Assembly (NCBI GenBank): GCA_963814985.1
Contig: CAWFFV010000045.1
Coordinates: forward strand, 5,958-69,957
Direction: 5' to 3'
DNA from: CAWFFV01 sp963814985
GTDB taxonomy: Bacteria; Chloroflexota; Ktedonobacteria; Ktedonobacterales; Ktedonobacteraceae
Length of the DNA stretch: 64,000 nt
The position numbers and the translations under genes were made by a program. Below, piece by piece: positions 47,412 to 56,933 of this stretch; within the stretch, counting starts at the first letter, position 1, and every line of letters begins with the position of its first letter. Under the pieces are notes generated by a model. The model did no database searches, was not told where the DNA came from, and was given only the letters and a program-made list of their open reading frames with translations.

Positions 47412-48260
47412 TTATTTCTCCGTTTCGTAAAAGGGAAGGGCACTTGCTTGATGCAGTTCCAATCCTTTGAGCAGTTTTTCTTTGGCTTTCTCGTTCACTG
47501 AGCCATCGCTGTACTGAATGAGCGCAATGTTGCTAATCGGTAGCCCGAGGATGAATCCGGGTTTCCAGGCGGGAACACGCTCCTCTGTGGGACAGTACTC
47601 ATAGATCGTACTGCCGACGCGGCGCAAACAGAGCGGCAGATTGCCAGGACGCTCAAAGATCTCGATGGCCTCATCTTTCGGCAAGATATCCCACAGTTTG
47701 AAGATGCACGGACCAACGCGCTCATCGTCATGTGTTGCGTCAACGGTCTCACCTTCCTCCAGATCCTTATGATACAGGCGCCTAAAAAACGTCTGATCAT
47801 GATACGGGAGGTGCTTGTGACAGCGCTCAGGAGGGATGAGGTCCGACCAGGATACAATGATGGCACGTGGATGCGCGAGCAGCATACGGCTCCGACGTGT
47901 GAGCTTGCTCAGATCCATCTGGGGATTGAGCCGACGTGAAGCTCCCAGGCGACGCGTTTCCTCAATGTAGTCCGCTGCCTCTGGATAGTATTCCGCGCCC
48001 ACCCAGATGAGCACATCGTAGATGGGTTCTTGCGTCTGTGGGTCGAGTACTGGCGTTCCCGAAGCCGGATCGGTGCGTAGCCAGAGTTGTGGTTTGTTAA
48101 CCAGATCCACTCCTTCCGGCAAGGGCAATGGCGGATCGAGGAGGAAATGTTCGAGTGGACTCCCACCAGACCCGACTCCGCACTCGATATAGACACCGCC
48201 TGACTCACGCTCCCCACAGCCGCGAGGTTCGGGAATGGCTTTGCAGAACTCTTCAAACAT
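47412..48260 (-). CDS. Hypothetical protein with N-terminal Cys motif
   Basis: 282 residues, ribosome site AAGGAG. N-terminal EPRGCGERESGGVYIECGVG could bind a metal ion. Then LVNKPQLWLRTDPASGTPVL, YDVLIWVGAEYYPEAADYIE and LSKLTRRSRMLLAHPRAIIV. I have seen similar starts in phage and plasmid proteins of unknown function. It overlaps the parB start by 8 bases, indicating coupling. Confidence 0.6.
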   Translation of the reverse strand: MFEEFCKAIPEPRGCGERESGGVYIECGVGSGGSPLEHFLLDPPLPLPEGVDLVNKPQLWLRTDPASGTPVLDPQTQEPIYDVLIWVGAEYYPEAADYIEETRRLGASRRLNPQMDLSKLTRRSRMLLAHPRAIIVSWSDLIPPERCHKHLPYHDQTFFRRLYHKDLEEGETVDATHDDERVGPCIFKLWDILPKDEAIEIFERPGNLPLCLRRVGSTIYEYCPTEERVPAWKPGFILGLPISNIALIQYSDGSVNEKAKEKLLKGLELHQASALPFYETEK

Positions 48261-49284
48261 GTATGGGTTCTCCTTCTTGTCGGGGTACTGGCTGGCTGCG
48301 TTGAACGATCTCTAGCTCTTTGATCAGGACTTGCGTTAGCGTCCCAGCCCGCTGAAGTGCAGCCTCCATCCGTGTTTGTGGCTCGAATTGGCGCAACATC
48401 ATGAGCATGTGCGCTACAGATGGAGGGCCATCTGGCATGGCGGAATGAGACTGAATAGACAGGGGTGATGAGAGCGCAGCCGGGGCAACCTGACTTTCGT
48501 TCGCAAGCGCAGTCCACACCTGAGACAGGTTGGTATGCATGGAGATCAGACCCTGGTTCACCTGCCGTTTGAGCAAGCTTCCGACCAGTTCAGATGTCAG
48601 CTCCTCGCCCTCATGGCTCATAGCGTTCAGACGCTCGCGCTCTGTTTCCCTGAGTCTTGTGATCTGCATCGCCACGTCCAGGTTCACTGCTCCTGCGCAA
48701 ATCTGATCGAGGATGGCATTGGGAAGCAGGGCAATATCGAGGCGTCCTCTGATTGTCCTGGCATTGAATCCGTATGCCTTGAGGTCATCGAGCGTCATCG
48801 CGACGCCTTCACGAATGAGCTGGCGCAGGCTCACCACGTCCTGTACCCAGGACTCGGAGCGCTGGTCGTTTTCAACCAGGCCCAGGAATGCGTTAAGCCG
48901 GGGAACGTTTCGCTCGTAGACCTCACACTTGATAGTCTTGAAACGGGCATTCCCTTTTGCAAGGAGGCGACGAGCGGCCACAAGACGCCTCCGTCCCATG
49001 ACCACGACATAGGATGCGTCATCGGCATCCCATGCTGTCCCGCTACAAAACGCTACCGATGGAGGTTGCCGGATGCCAACCAGTTCAATACTGCGCATGA
49101 AGCGAGCCGATAGTCTGACCTGTGTCTCGCTGGGGAGAGTGATCCGTTCCAGCGGGACCTGTTTGGTATGCACTGGTGGCAGTTCTTTAATTCCGCAGAT
49201 CTGCATCAGGCGTTGCAGCTTTGGATCAAGCGCAGCCACGTCGCCCTCTTGAAACAAAGAGGGTCGTTTGGTTCCTGTTCGCAT
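48253..49284 (-). CDS. parB: ParB-like partition protein
   Basis: 343 residues, ribosome site GAGGAG. The ParB N-terminal CTPase/nuclease-like domain is clear: QVPLERITLPSETQVRLSAR, ELVGIRQPPSVAFCSG, DDASYVVVMGRRRLVAARRL (the GxRR motif), and YERNVPRLNAFLGLVENDQR. A helix-turn-helix follows (EGVAMTLDDLKAYGFNARTI, AGAVNLDVAMQITRLRETER). No ParA is in the window. ParB with ThiF defines the PRTRC cassette, so this probably acts in maintenance of the element. Confidence 0.82.
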   Translation of the reverse strand: MRTGTKRPSLFQEGDVAALDPKLQRLMQICGIKELPPVHTKQVPLERITLPSETQVRLSARFMRSIELVGIRQPPSVAFCSGTAWDADDASYVVVMGRRRLVAARRLLAKGNARFKTIKCEVYERNVPRLNAFLGLVENDQRSESWVQDVVSLRQLIREGVAMTLDDLKAYGFNARTIRGRLDIALLPNAILDQICAGAVNLDVAMQITRLRETERERLNAMSHEGEELTSELVGSLLKRQVNQGLISMHTNLSQVWTALANESQVAPAALSSPLSIQSHSAMPDGPPSVAHMLMMLRQFEPQTRMEAALQRAGTLTQVLIKELEIVQRSQPVPRQEGEPIHV

Positions 49285-49477
49285 CGTAATTTATCTCCTC
49301 TCTTGGGAGAGTCCATCCAGGTGTCTGCCTGCATCCGGGTCTGCCCCGATAGAAAACCGACTTGCCATGAGGGCAGGCCAAAATGGATACTCATATCGGG
49401 AAAAGGGTAAGGAAGAGGCAGACAAGGAACAATAGTATAAAGAAGGTTGAGAGCGGAAGCATCGAAAAATGCAGCAC

Positions 49478-52400
49478 CTATGCCAGATCCGCTCTCTCTT
49501 CGTCTGTAAATGACATCTCCCACCAGGAAGCCACCACGATCTCCGTCTCAGGCTGCGTTGCCTTGGGCTGAATAGGAGGGATCAGTTGCTCTGCGGGGAT
49601 GTCCTTGACTGTCGTAGGGTTCTTGAGGCGTGGGAGCGTCCGGCGCGGACGTGCTCCACGACGTTTGCGGGCATGCTTGATATCTTCTTCGTCGCCGAAG
49701 ACGAGCGCCGCTGGCTGCGTCGCCACTGGTGCGGGAACGCTCGGTAAACGGGTCATCGATGAAGAAGCGACCGGTACCGCTGGTTCCTGAACCGGAACCT
49801 CAACCGGGGCAGGCACCTCTGCTATTGGCAGTGCTCCTTCTGGCATTTCGAGTACAGGAGTTTCCTCTGTTCCCTCCTGCGTGCTGAGCACAAAGAAGCC
49901 CTCGTCTGGGAGATAGGTGATCCTGGGGAACAGTTCCCAGATGTCTGGATAGCGTAAAGCCATAACGGTCGCGACGCGCTCTGCAAGCGTATCCTTCACG
50001 CCAAACCACTGCCGACCCTCTTTCAGTGCCTCTGCCAGTTCATCGTTGCGCCGGGCAAAGGCCGCCTCGATCTGTGCCAGATCTATGCTGACCTCGGGGG
50101 TGTCGAGATCCGTGTCACCGAAAATGGACTCCTCTTCCAGGCTGGCAGAGAGCCGTGCCAGGGTCGTTTGATCAGCTCCCATATGTCTGATCAACTCTCC
50201 TTTGGCCGGTTCCCCAGCAAAGGCCGCTGCCGCACCGCTTTGTCCGCCGAGCTTGCGCATCTTCGTGTGAGCGGCTGTGCCCACGTAGAACGGCAGATAA
50301 ATTCTGACCTCTTCGTGTGCACCGAGTCGCCATGCGCGCTGGGAGGCTTGCAGATACATGAACAGGTTCATGCTCTGCTCATACCAGATGATCGTCTTGA
50401 TGCCACGTCGATTGGGGAGATGGTGCAGATTCAGACCTTCGTTAACCAGACGATACGGGACAATCACCACATTGTGCTTGTCCACATTCAACGCATCCAG
50501 GATGGCCTGCTGGCGATCTTCGGCCTCAACATTGTGTGGGAGCGTCCAGGAGGAGATACCCGCCTGCTTGAGCACCCATTCCAACCGCTTCGACATTGAG
50601 CGAGTGACTTGTTCGATGTAGATCATCACTGTGCGCTGCTCAGTCAGTTCCGCCTGTACGCTCTCGATCAACCAGCGCTCCATCGGATACACATGGTCCC
50701 AGGCGAGCACTGGTGTACGGATTACCAGTTCTGGCTTGCCTTTATTCCCCCAGTCGTCTCGCTTCGTCGAATGCACTTCATAGGGTGAATCGCAAGGCAG
50801 AGCCGCAAACCAGCGGGGAATGGTTCCCTGAGCAAGTCGGGCAGCGGTATTGCCCTCACGAGCCAGTTTCTCTAACCGCCCGACAATCTCGTTGTAGACA
50901 CCAGCCAGATCGCGCTCTTTCGCCCATGCACGTACCCTGGTCAGACCGTGTTGCGCTTGCGCGAGGGCATCCTCAGCAAGGAGCAGTTGCCCCTGAGCAG
51001 AGGCGAGCAGCACCTGTTTTTCCTCCCCATCGGGAAGCTTCTGCACTTCCCTGTAATCAGCCTGGGCAGTTCCCATGTTCTTTGATGCCTGCACACATGC
51101 GGTTTCGGCCTCCCTGACGGCTTCCTCCAGTACCGGGTCATGCATGGAGAGTCCTTTGGGGATTTCCTTCTTCGGAGGCATGTGCGCACCCACGTCGAGC
51201 ACCGTAAGGTAGGTGAGGTCTTCCAGCAAGCCCGGAATGAGCTTCGCCGAAAGACCTGGAGCGGGCACGGTACTCACATAGGTGTTGGTCTGACCTGACC
51301 CCTTCCGGGCATCCGACTCGTACTCCTTGGTCCACTGTTGCACCACGCCATAGTGCTGCAACGCCTGTTCTGCATCGTTCCACCCAAAGCCCAACCGTAT
51401 CCAGAATTGCGGATTGTAGGAGAACCAGTAGTGGTAGAAGCCGATGATGTCGCCTCCGTAATGCGTGCCAGACGTGAGTTCGCACATTTGGGAGGCCCGC
51501 ATCGCCTGACGAAACGCCTGTGAGATGTCTGCATCCTTCGAGCGGCCATTATGACTCTCATCCACCACTGAAAGGGCCACGCACCCTGGGAAAAACCGAT
51601 AGAGGTAGTCGTAAGGGCTGAAGCTATCAGGCGGTGGTGTGCGGAAGTCGTAAGACTTCTTTGTTATGACCTCCTGGCGTGTGGTCGCATCGGCATAGCC
51701 AACCATGCGTCCGCTGTGTGGGCTGTAGACAGGCGTAAGCAGGTGCTTCCCAAGCCGATAGGCCACAACGGTGCCAGTCAGATCATCGTGGATCTCCTCG
51801 TATCCCCTGATTGCCGTGCGATCGCGCTCTTCATGCGAGATTGGCCCCTCTTCTACAACCGTCAGACGCGTGCGGGCCTGCGAGCGCCCCATTGTCGATG
51901 ACTTCCGTTTCGCCCTGGCCGCCGCACTCTGGCTCTGGACGTGAGACTGCTCGTAGGCAAGGTGGAAGAAGATTGCCTGCCAGTTCATCTGCGGCTTTGT
52001 GACCTCGATCAGGCGTGAGAGAACCATATTGCTAGAATCGCGTCGTGCCGCCTGCATAAAGTGGTCTGCGATCTGCCGCTCTCCCTCGTTGATGGCTGCC
52101 GCGATCTGCCGCACATCAGCTTCATTGTCGGCTATACTGGGTAGAGCAGCGATCAGGGAGGGAAGATCACGCTTTGCAAGATCGGTCAGATTGCTTGCGA
52201 ACGTGACATCATCCAGGAACGTTGCTGAGAGGATCTCTCGCCCTGCTGCCGGATACTGCCGCGCCACTTCTGCAACGAGACCAAGAAGACCCTCTTGATC
52301 CAGCGCCAACTCCTCAGTGAGCTGGCGGACCTCCTCGTTTTTCTCCCGTGCCCGCTCCAGCAAGCTCACACGCGCCTCCTGATTGCACAGGGCTGCGCTG

Positions 52401-55400
52401 ATAGCAGCGGAGAGAATTGCCTCTGAGCGTTGAGCTACGGACGAGAGCATATGTACCAGCGATCGGCTGTCGTCACTCTGCTGAAGAGCTTCTATGTGTT
52501 CTCCCAGGTGCGGCCACTCCTCACGCATCTTTGCCAGGAGCACGTCCTCTGCCTTGGCGTCGCAAAGTGCGGCCTCAACTGCTTGAATTACCAGCGCCGC
52601 ATCCTGACGTGCTATGCCGACGACAATGTCTAAGAGCATTGCCTGCCGCTGATCACGCTCACGTATCATTTCGACCAATTGCTCACGGATCGCTGGTTCG
52701 TGGCGACTTACTATCTCCAACACTCGCGTGAAGTGCGCCACATCCTCTGCTGCCCGTTCCACTAAGCTCTGTATCCACGTTGCATCACGGAGTGAAGCAT
52801 CAAGCAGCAGAGCCGCCAGCCGCTCGGTGTCGTGTGCAACCTGGGCGTGCAGGTGGCTCATCGCAGGGTCAACCCGCTCCACCAAATGCGCTATCTCTGC
52901 AACCATCTGTGGGTTGTGCAGAGCCACCTCGGCCAGCCGCGCAAGCAGGGAGTCATCGCGTCGGACGCGCTCGATCTGTTCTGCAAGAGATGCCTCCACA
53001 CACATCTGCTCTGCCTGATTGCTCACTGCTGTCCAGGCCGCAGACCACTCTGCAAACGAGCAGCGCGGCTGCTTGCGGTTCGTAGCCTCGGTGCGGTCGT
53101 CTTGCCAGAGCGGTGCCAGAATGGGCTGCTTCCCCTGCTCCAGCCGATCATGGGTGCGCCGACTCTCCTGGCATTTACACCAGCGCTGTTTGGTAACAAA
53201 CCAGGTCTTGCTGGCAACGGGTTCGGTTCTGCTCGCCGTGGTTTCTTTCTCCTTTGCCTCCCCTATTTGTAGCTGTTTCTCCTTCTTCTCTTGCAGTCGC
53301 CCCGGCGTTGCATCGATGCGATCACCACAGGTTGGACAATAGAAGTAGGTAACTTTCATCTGGCGCGTTAGCAGTTTACCCGTCTCCTTTACACGATAGC
53401 CAAGAATGTTCTGCTTGCGCTCGTCGTACAACGGCTCCAGGTCAGGCTTCAAACGTGCATCCGGGTTCAACTCAGGCACCCAACGCTCTCTCACTTTCTC
53501 ATGTACCACTGGTTTCCATCTGCGTCCAAATGCCTGCTTCATTGAGTGTGAGAAGATGCCAAAGACGACCGGCGCGGAACTGGTAGCACAGCGCTCGAAC
53601 CAGAGCTGAATGTCACGGTGCGACTCGATATGCACCACCTCCGCCTGTGGATAAGCGGCCATGATCTCCTTACCATACTCTTTAATGACTTTGAGTGGCG
53701 TGGTGATGAGTACAGGCAAAGCCTTTGGTCCAGCCTCTTCTGGCACAATCAAACGCCCAGTGGCAAGCTCACGATAGGCAATCACGTGTGGTTTGGGTGA
53801 TCTCTCCAGCATCTCTGCTTTCCGCTTGTTGCCCGATGGCTGACTCTGTTCATTCAAGCGCCAGCCATACACCGGTTCTAAGCCGAGGATCGCAAGCGTA
53901 CGCGGATTTTTCAGCCAGGCCCGGCGCAATCCACTGATCCAGGCAGGCTGGATGGTCTGCTTAAATTCGGCATTGCGTTGCCGCCAGCGATAGGCCTGAC
54001 GTGCAGCAGATGCCGTTGCCATGCGCGTCTTGCCGGTTCCAGGTTCACCCTGAATTGCCGTACGACCACGCACGTCGAGTGAGCGACCCATCGCGAAGAC
54101 GCGGTGCAATTGCGGGACTGCCAGACCGGAAAACGCTGCATGGGGGAGCTGCTTATCCAGACCGAACTGAGACATCACCCGGATTTCCCAGTCAGCGGGA
54201 TCAAGACGGTACAGGGGTTTGCGCTTCTCGACGACACGGCTCGCCAGCGTTTGTAGCCACGGCTGTAAGAAACGGAAAACCTCTTCCCCCTGGTAGTAAT
54301 GTGTGGTACCTCGCAGCAAGTTGAGAACGCCCAGGATTGGCTTATCGCCCGACTCCCTCATCTCAACACGGATGCAGCCCTGCTCATAGAGCTTCTGCTT
54401 TATCTCATCTTCTACAACACGCTTCACCCACTGCTGACCCACGAAGGCTGTAAAGAGATGCGGTTCAGCGTTTTTGCCTGTGCCCGGTCCATACACGATC
54501 TCCCCATCGAGGCCGCCAATCATGATTTCTGCCGCAACGTGGGCTTCGCCTGTGTAGGGCATGGCTGGCGAGCCAAGATAGCCAGACTCCGGCCAGGTGG
54601 TCGCCTGCTGCCAGGCAGGAGAAAAGTGTGCGCCCGACTTATCCAGGGCATACATAAGAGTTGCCTCATCCGCATTGCGCACGAGCAGGCCTGGCACGTC
54701 GCGTGAGGAGGGGACATGATAAGGGTCATCAATTGGGGCTTCTGGAATATCTGGCGGAGCAAACTCACCACGCCACCCTCCCGTGTGCTCAGATGTTTCG
54801 GAAGTTCGCCATTGATAGCCTTGCAGCCGTTTCTTTTCCTCAGAGGTCGGAATAGCTTGAGTGGAACGACGCACGCCGACAATGACGATCTGTTTATAGT
54901 CATCGAATGCGCCCTCCTGGCTCTCTGAAGTACGATCCGGGAACTTCCAGAGGCGAATATGGTCATACCACTTGAGCCAATGGTTGATCATATATCCATC
55001 CCAGTCTGAACGGGCAGTCAGAATTGCGACCATCACGCCACCTTCTCGCAGGTGTTCACCCGCATCCGTCACGAAGCGGAGTGCAGCACGTTTGCCATTC
55101 TGCTGGAAGTAGGGCGGGTTCGTCAGGACAAGATCGATCTTGCCTTGCATGTTGACCGCCTCAAAAGCTGCTGTCACAATGGTCGCGTTGGGCCACTGCC
55201 GACGAGACTCTTCTGCCCGCTCTGCACTGATTTCCGTGCCGAATTTGCGTGCCCAGGGCGCATGAGCGCAGGCATAGAAGAGCGCACCCGTTCCCGAGGA
55301 TGGGTCCCAGACAGAAAAGGGATCGGTGGGAAGGTGCAGAATATTTTGCCCGATCCGCGACGCCAGGAGAGGGTCAGTCCGCACATACGAGGAATCCTTG

Positions 55401-55426
55401 AGATTTGCAAGCGTGCCATTTGCCAT
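49478..55426 (-). CDS. 1982-residue N6-adenine methyltransferase-helicase
   Basis: Residues 1-180: methyltransferase with motif I VWDPSSGTGALFYA (40-52) and catalytic NPPY in LVLTNPPYFQQNG (99-111). Residues about 440-700: first helicase lobe with Walker A AIQGEPGTGKTRMATASAAR (458-477). A cysteine group follows (FYCPTCGD, WCKCQES). About 760-1190 is an alpha-helical repeat region with recurring LxxxVxxxARxxP units. Then motif II CVALSVVDESHNGRSKDADI, and a second lobe with VNEGLNLHHLPNRRGIKTII and LQASQRAWRLGAHEEVRIYL. The C-terminus is proline-rich. Such single-chain proteins occur in phage-defence systems and as plasmid anti-restriction or replication factors. No frameshift in almost 6 kb. 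Confidence 0.82.
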   Translation of the reverse strand: MANGTLANLKDSSYVRTDPLLASRIGQNILHLPTDPFSVWDPSSGTGALFYACAHAPWARKFGTEISAERAEESRRQWPNATIVTAAFEAVNMQGKIDLVLTNPPYFQQNGKRAALRFVTDAGEHLREGGVMVAILTARSDWDGYMINHWLKWYDHIRLWKFPDRTSESQEGAFDDYKQIVIVGVRRSTQAIPTSEEKKRLQGYQWRTSETSEHTGGWRGEFAPPDIPEAPIDDPYHVPSSRDVPGLLVRNADEATLMYALDKSGAHFSPAWQQATTWPESGYLGSPAMPYTGEAHVAAEIMIGGLDGEIVYGPGTGKNAEPHLFTAFVGQQWVKRVVEDEIKQKLYEQGCIRVEMRESGDKPILGVLNLLRGTTHYYQGEEVFRFLQPWLQTLASRVVEKRKPLYRLDPADWEIRVMSQFGLDKQLPHAAFSGLAVPQLHRVFAMGRSLDVRGRTAIQGEPGTGKTRMATASAARQAYRWRQRNAEFKQTIQPAWISGLRRAWLKNPRTLAILGLEPVYGWRLNEQSQPSGNKRKAEMLERSPKPHVIAYRELATGRLIVPEEAGPKALPVLITTPLKVIKEYGKEIMAAYPQAEVVHIESHRDIQLWFERCATSSAPVVFGIFSHSMKQAFGRRWKPVVHEKVRERWVPELNPDARLKPDLEPLYDERKQNILGYRVKETGKLLTRQMKVTYFYCPTCGDRIDATPGRLQEKKEKQLQIGEAKEKETTASRTEPVASKTWFVTKQRWCKCQESRRTHDRLEQGKQPILAPLWQDDRTEATNRKQPRCSFAEWSAAWTAVSNQAEQMCVEASLAEQIERVRRDDSLLARLAEVALHNPQMVAEIAHLVERVDPAMSHLHAQVAHDTERLAALLLDASLRDATWIQSLVERAAEDVAHFTRVLEIVSRHEPAIREQLVEMIRERDQRQAMLLDIVVGIARQDAALVIQAVEAALCDAKAEDVLLAKMREEWPHLGEHIEALQQSDDSRSLVHMLSSVAQRSEAILSAAISAALCNQEARVSLLERAREKNEEVRQLTEELALDQEGLLGLVAEVARQYPAAGREILSATFLDDVTFASNLTDLAKRDLPSLIAALPSIADNEADVRQIAAAINEGERQIADHFMQAARRDSSNMVLSRLIEVTKPQMNWQAIFFHLAYEQSHVQSQSAAARAKRKSSTMGRSQARTRLTVVEEGPISHEERDRTAIRGYEEIHDDLTGTVVAYRLGKHLLTPVYSPHSGRMVGYADATTRQEVITKKSYDFRTPPPDSFSPYDYLYRFFPGCVALSVVDESHNGRSKDADISQAFRQAMRASQMCELTSGTHYGGDIIGFYHYWFSYNPQFWIRLGFGWNDAEQALQHYGVVQQWTKEYESDARKGSGQTNTYVSTVPAPGLSAKLIPGLLEDLTYLTVLDVGAHMPPKKEIPKGLSMHDPVLEEAVREAETACVQASKNMGTAQADYREVQKLPDGEEKQVLLASAQGQLLLAEDALAQAQHGLTRVRAWAKERDLAGVYNEIVGRLEKLAREGNTAARLAQGTIPRWFAALPCDSPYEVHSTKRDDWGNKGKPELVIRTPVLAWDHVYPMERWLIESVQAELTEQRTVMIYIEQVTRSMSKRLEWVLKQAGISSWTLPHNVEAEDRQQAILDALNVDKHNVVIVPYRLVNEGLNLHHLPNRRGIKTIIWYEQSMNLFMYLQASQRAWRLGAHEEVRIYLPFYVGTAAHTKMRKLGGQSGAAAAFAGEPAKGELIRHMGADQTTLARLSASLEEESIFGDTDLDTPEVSIDLAQIEAAFARRNDELAEALKEGRQWFGVKDTLAERVATVMALRYPDIWELFPRITYLPDEGFFVLSTQEGTEETPVLEMPEGALPIAEVPAPVEVPVQEPAVPVASSSMTRLPSVPAPVATQPAALVFGDEEDIKHARKRRGARPRRTLPRLKNPTTVKDIPAEQLIPPIQPKATQPETEIVVASWWEMSFTDEERADLA

Positions 55427-55517
55427 GAGTATCCTCCATCAAGAATTTACAAGCAACCCGCAAGTGACGCACCAGGGAGGTGACGAGCGCACATAGCGAG
55501 CTACAACCAACAAAAAA

Positions 55518-55559
55518 GAGCACATGGCAGAGTATTGTGATCTCTCTGCTCATGTGCTC
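55518..55559 (-). terminator. Stem-loop with T6 upstream of the methyltransferase-helicase
   Basis: GAGCACATGGCAGAG pairs with CTCTGCTCATGTGCTC with one bulged base; minus-strand continuation TTTTTTGTTGG. It separates the gene ending at 55572 from the large gene starting at 55426. Confidence 0.7.
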
Positions 55560-55571
55560 AGGGAAAAGGGG

Positions 55572-55994
55572 TTATACCATTGGTCCGGAAGCTTCCTTCT
55601 GTGAAGTGCGACGGTAAGCTGTTAACCTGTTTACTATGTCTAAACCGATGAGGGTCGCATCAGCCAGAACAAGATAACCAGTCTCGTTTTCCTGATCAGT
55701 CGCCAGTACCAGGGCATTAGGACCAAAGTGCTCCTGGTAGGGAAGCCCTCTGCCCTTTCCACCGTAGCGCCTCGCATGATCTCTGGTCCGACAGACCCAG
55801 ACGACATCCTTCGCTTGTACATCCTCTAGCACAGTTAGCACAAACTCTGGGACATCAAGGGTGTTGTTCAATTCCTCTTGCTCGTAGCGCACCACATCAG
55901 CAGCACTTGCATCTGGCGGAATATACCGGCAACCTGTGCGCCAACCATATGAGAGATGCCAGAAGAGCGTTTCGTCTTTATACTGCCTGGACAT
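55572..55994 (-). CDS. Hypothetical protein
   Basis: 140 residues from the second in-frame start (MSRQYKDETLFWHLSYGWRT); 148 if ATG 56018 is used. Contains KDVVWVCRTRDHARRYGGKG and ALVLATDQENETGYLVLADA, a strand-turn-strand order reminiscent of small ADP-ribosyl-type folds, but too weak for assignment. It lies between two backbone genes and overlaps neither in the short form. Confidence 0.5.
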   Translation of the reverse strand: MSRQYKDETLFWHLSYGWRTGCRYIPPDASAADVVRYEQEELNNTLDVPEFVLTVLEDVQAKDVVWVCRTRDHARRYGGKGRGLPYQEHFGPNALVLATDQENETGYLVLADATLIGLDIVNRLTAYRRTSQKEASGPMV

Positions 55995-56014
55995 GCATAC
56001 ACCACCTTTCTGCC

Positions 56015-56857
56015 TCATACGACGCCAGACAGCGTCAAGGCATCATGATAAGCATGAGTCATCAAGTGAACAGTCTCATCTGGTGAGGGAGTCACAGCTT
56101 TCCACGGTAGCCATCCTTCACGCGTCCCATCACCAATGAGCCGTCCCCATGCATTGAGATCATCAGAGAGGATCCAGACCTTCATCCCCAGGACATGCTT
56201 GAGTGGCTGAATCAGCTTGCGGATGCGCCCACGCTCCCAGATCTCTCTGGCCCAGATGTGGGGCCACTCTGGATACTCCTCATCCTTATGCAGGAATAGC
56301 ACCCGCATCCCGTAGAGTGTGCCGAGGAAACTGCGTTCGTGGGGATACTCCTCATTCCAGTTCCCCAGGACGAAGCGCGTGCGGTCAACGGTAGTTGAAG
56401 GGGACGGAGGTGGTGCCACTCGGGCGCTTTTGCGCATCTGCACCTCGACTTTTCCCTGCTTGGGAGGACTGGGGAGATCGGGGGGATGCAAGATGCCCTC
56501 GGCGATGTGGGCAGAAGCAGGTAGAGCAATGGAGTGGACCTCTTTGGTTCCTTCCAACGTAACGGAAAACTGCTTATAGGACTCTGGTCGACGCTTGAGA
56601 CTACGTGGGCCATCCCACTTGAGCCCTTCCCCAACCAGGAATGGGACAGACTCGCGAGACCAGAGGGATGCCAGGACAGCGCTAACACTGGTATCGTACC
56701 CGACCAGCGATATTGCCACAATATTCCCCTGATAGCAAGCCAGGCCCGCAACACGTGGGTGTTGCCCATCAGCCTTGACGGTCCCAAAGAAGCGATCAGC
56801 GTGCATACGCACCGGCCAGGTACCTGTGAGCAGACCCAAATCTTGAGTAGCTGTCAT
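56015..56857 (-). CDS. Hypothetical protein
   Basis: 280 residues, strong ribosome site AGGAGG. N-terminal half VRMHADRFFGTVKADGQHPR and GLACYQGNIVAISLVGYDTS, a proline-rich linker (DLPSPPKQGKVEVQMRKSAR), and a C-terminal part with EEYPHERSFLGTLYGMRVLF and VLGMKVWILSDDLNAWGRLI. No known family or membrane segment. Preceded by a stem-loop with T6 directly before the ribosome site. Confidence 0.6.
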   Translation of the reverse strand: MTATQDLGLLTGTWPVRMHADRFFGTVKADGQHPRVAGLACYQGNIVAISLVGYDTSVSAVLASLWSRESVPFLVGEGLKWDGPRSLKRRPESYKQFSVTLEGTKEVHSIALPASAHIAEGILHPPDLPSPPKQGKVEVQMRKSARVAPPPSPSTTVDRTRFVLGNWNEEYPHERSFLGTLYGMRVLFLHKDEEYPEWPHIWAREIWERGRIRKLIQPLKHVLGMKVWILSDDLNAWGRLIGDGTREGWLPWKAVTPSPDETVHLMTHAYHDALTLSGVV

Positions 56858-56878
56858 CGTGAAAACCTCCTAAAAAAC

Positions 56879-56902
56879 GCTGGTGGTAGGACTACCACCA
56901 GC
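56879..56902 (-). terminator. Stem-loop with T6 directly before a ribosome site
   Basis: Perfect 10 bp stem GCTGGTGGTA/TACCACCAGC, loop of four, then on the minus strand GTTTTTTAGGAGG. The T tract abuts the AGGAGG of the gene starting at 56857, so read-through or translation coupling could control it. Confidence 0.75.
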
Positions 56903-56933
56903 TTGCATTTCACCAATGGAGAGATGTGAGCGA

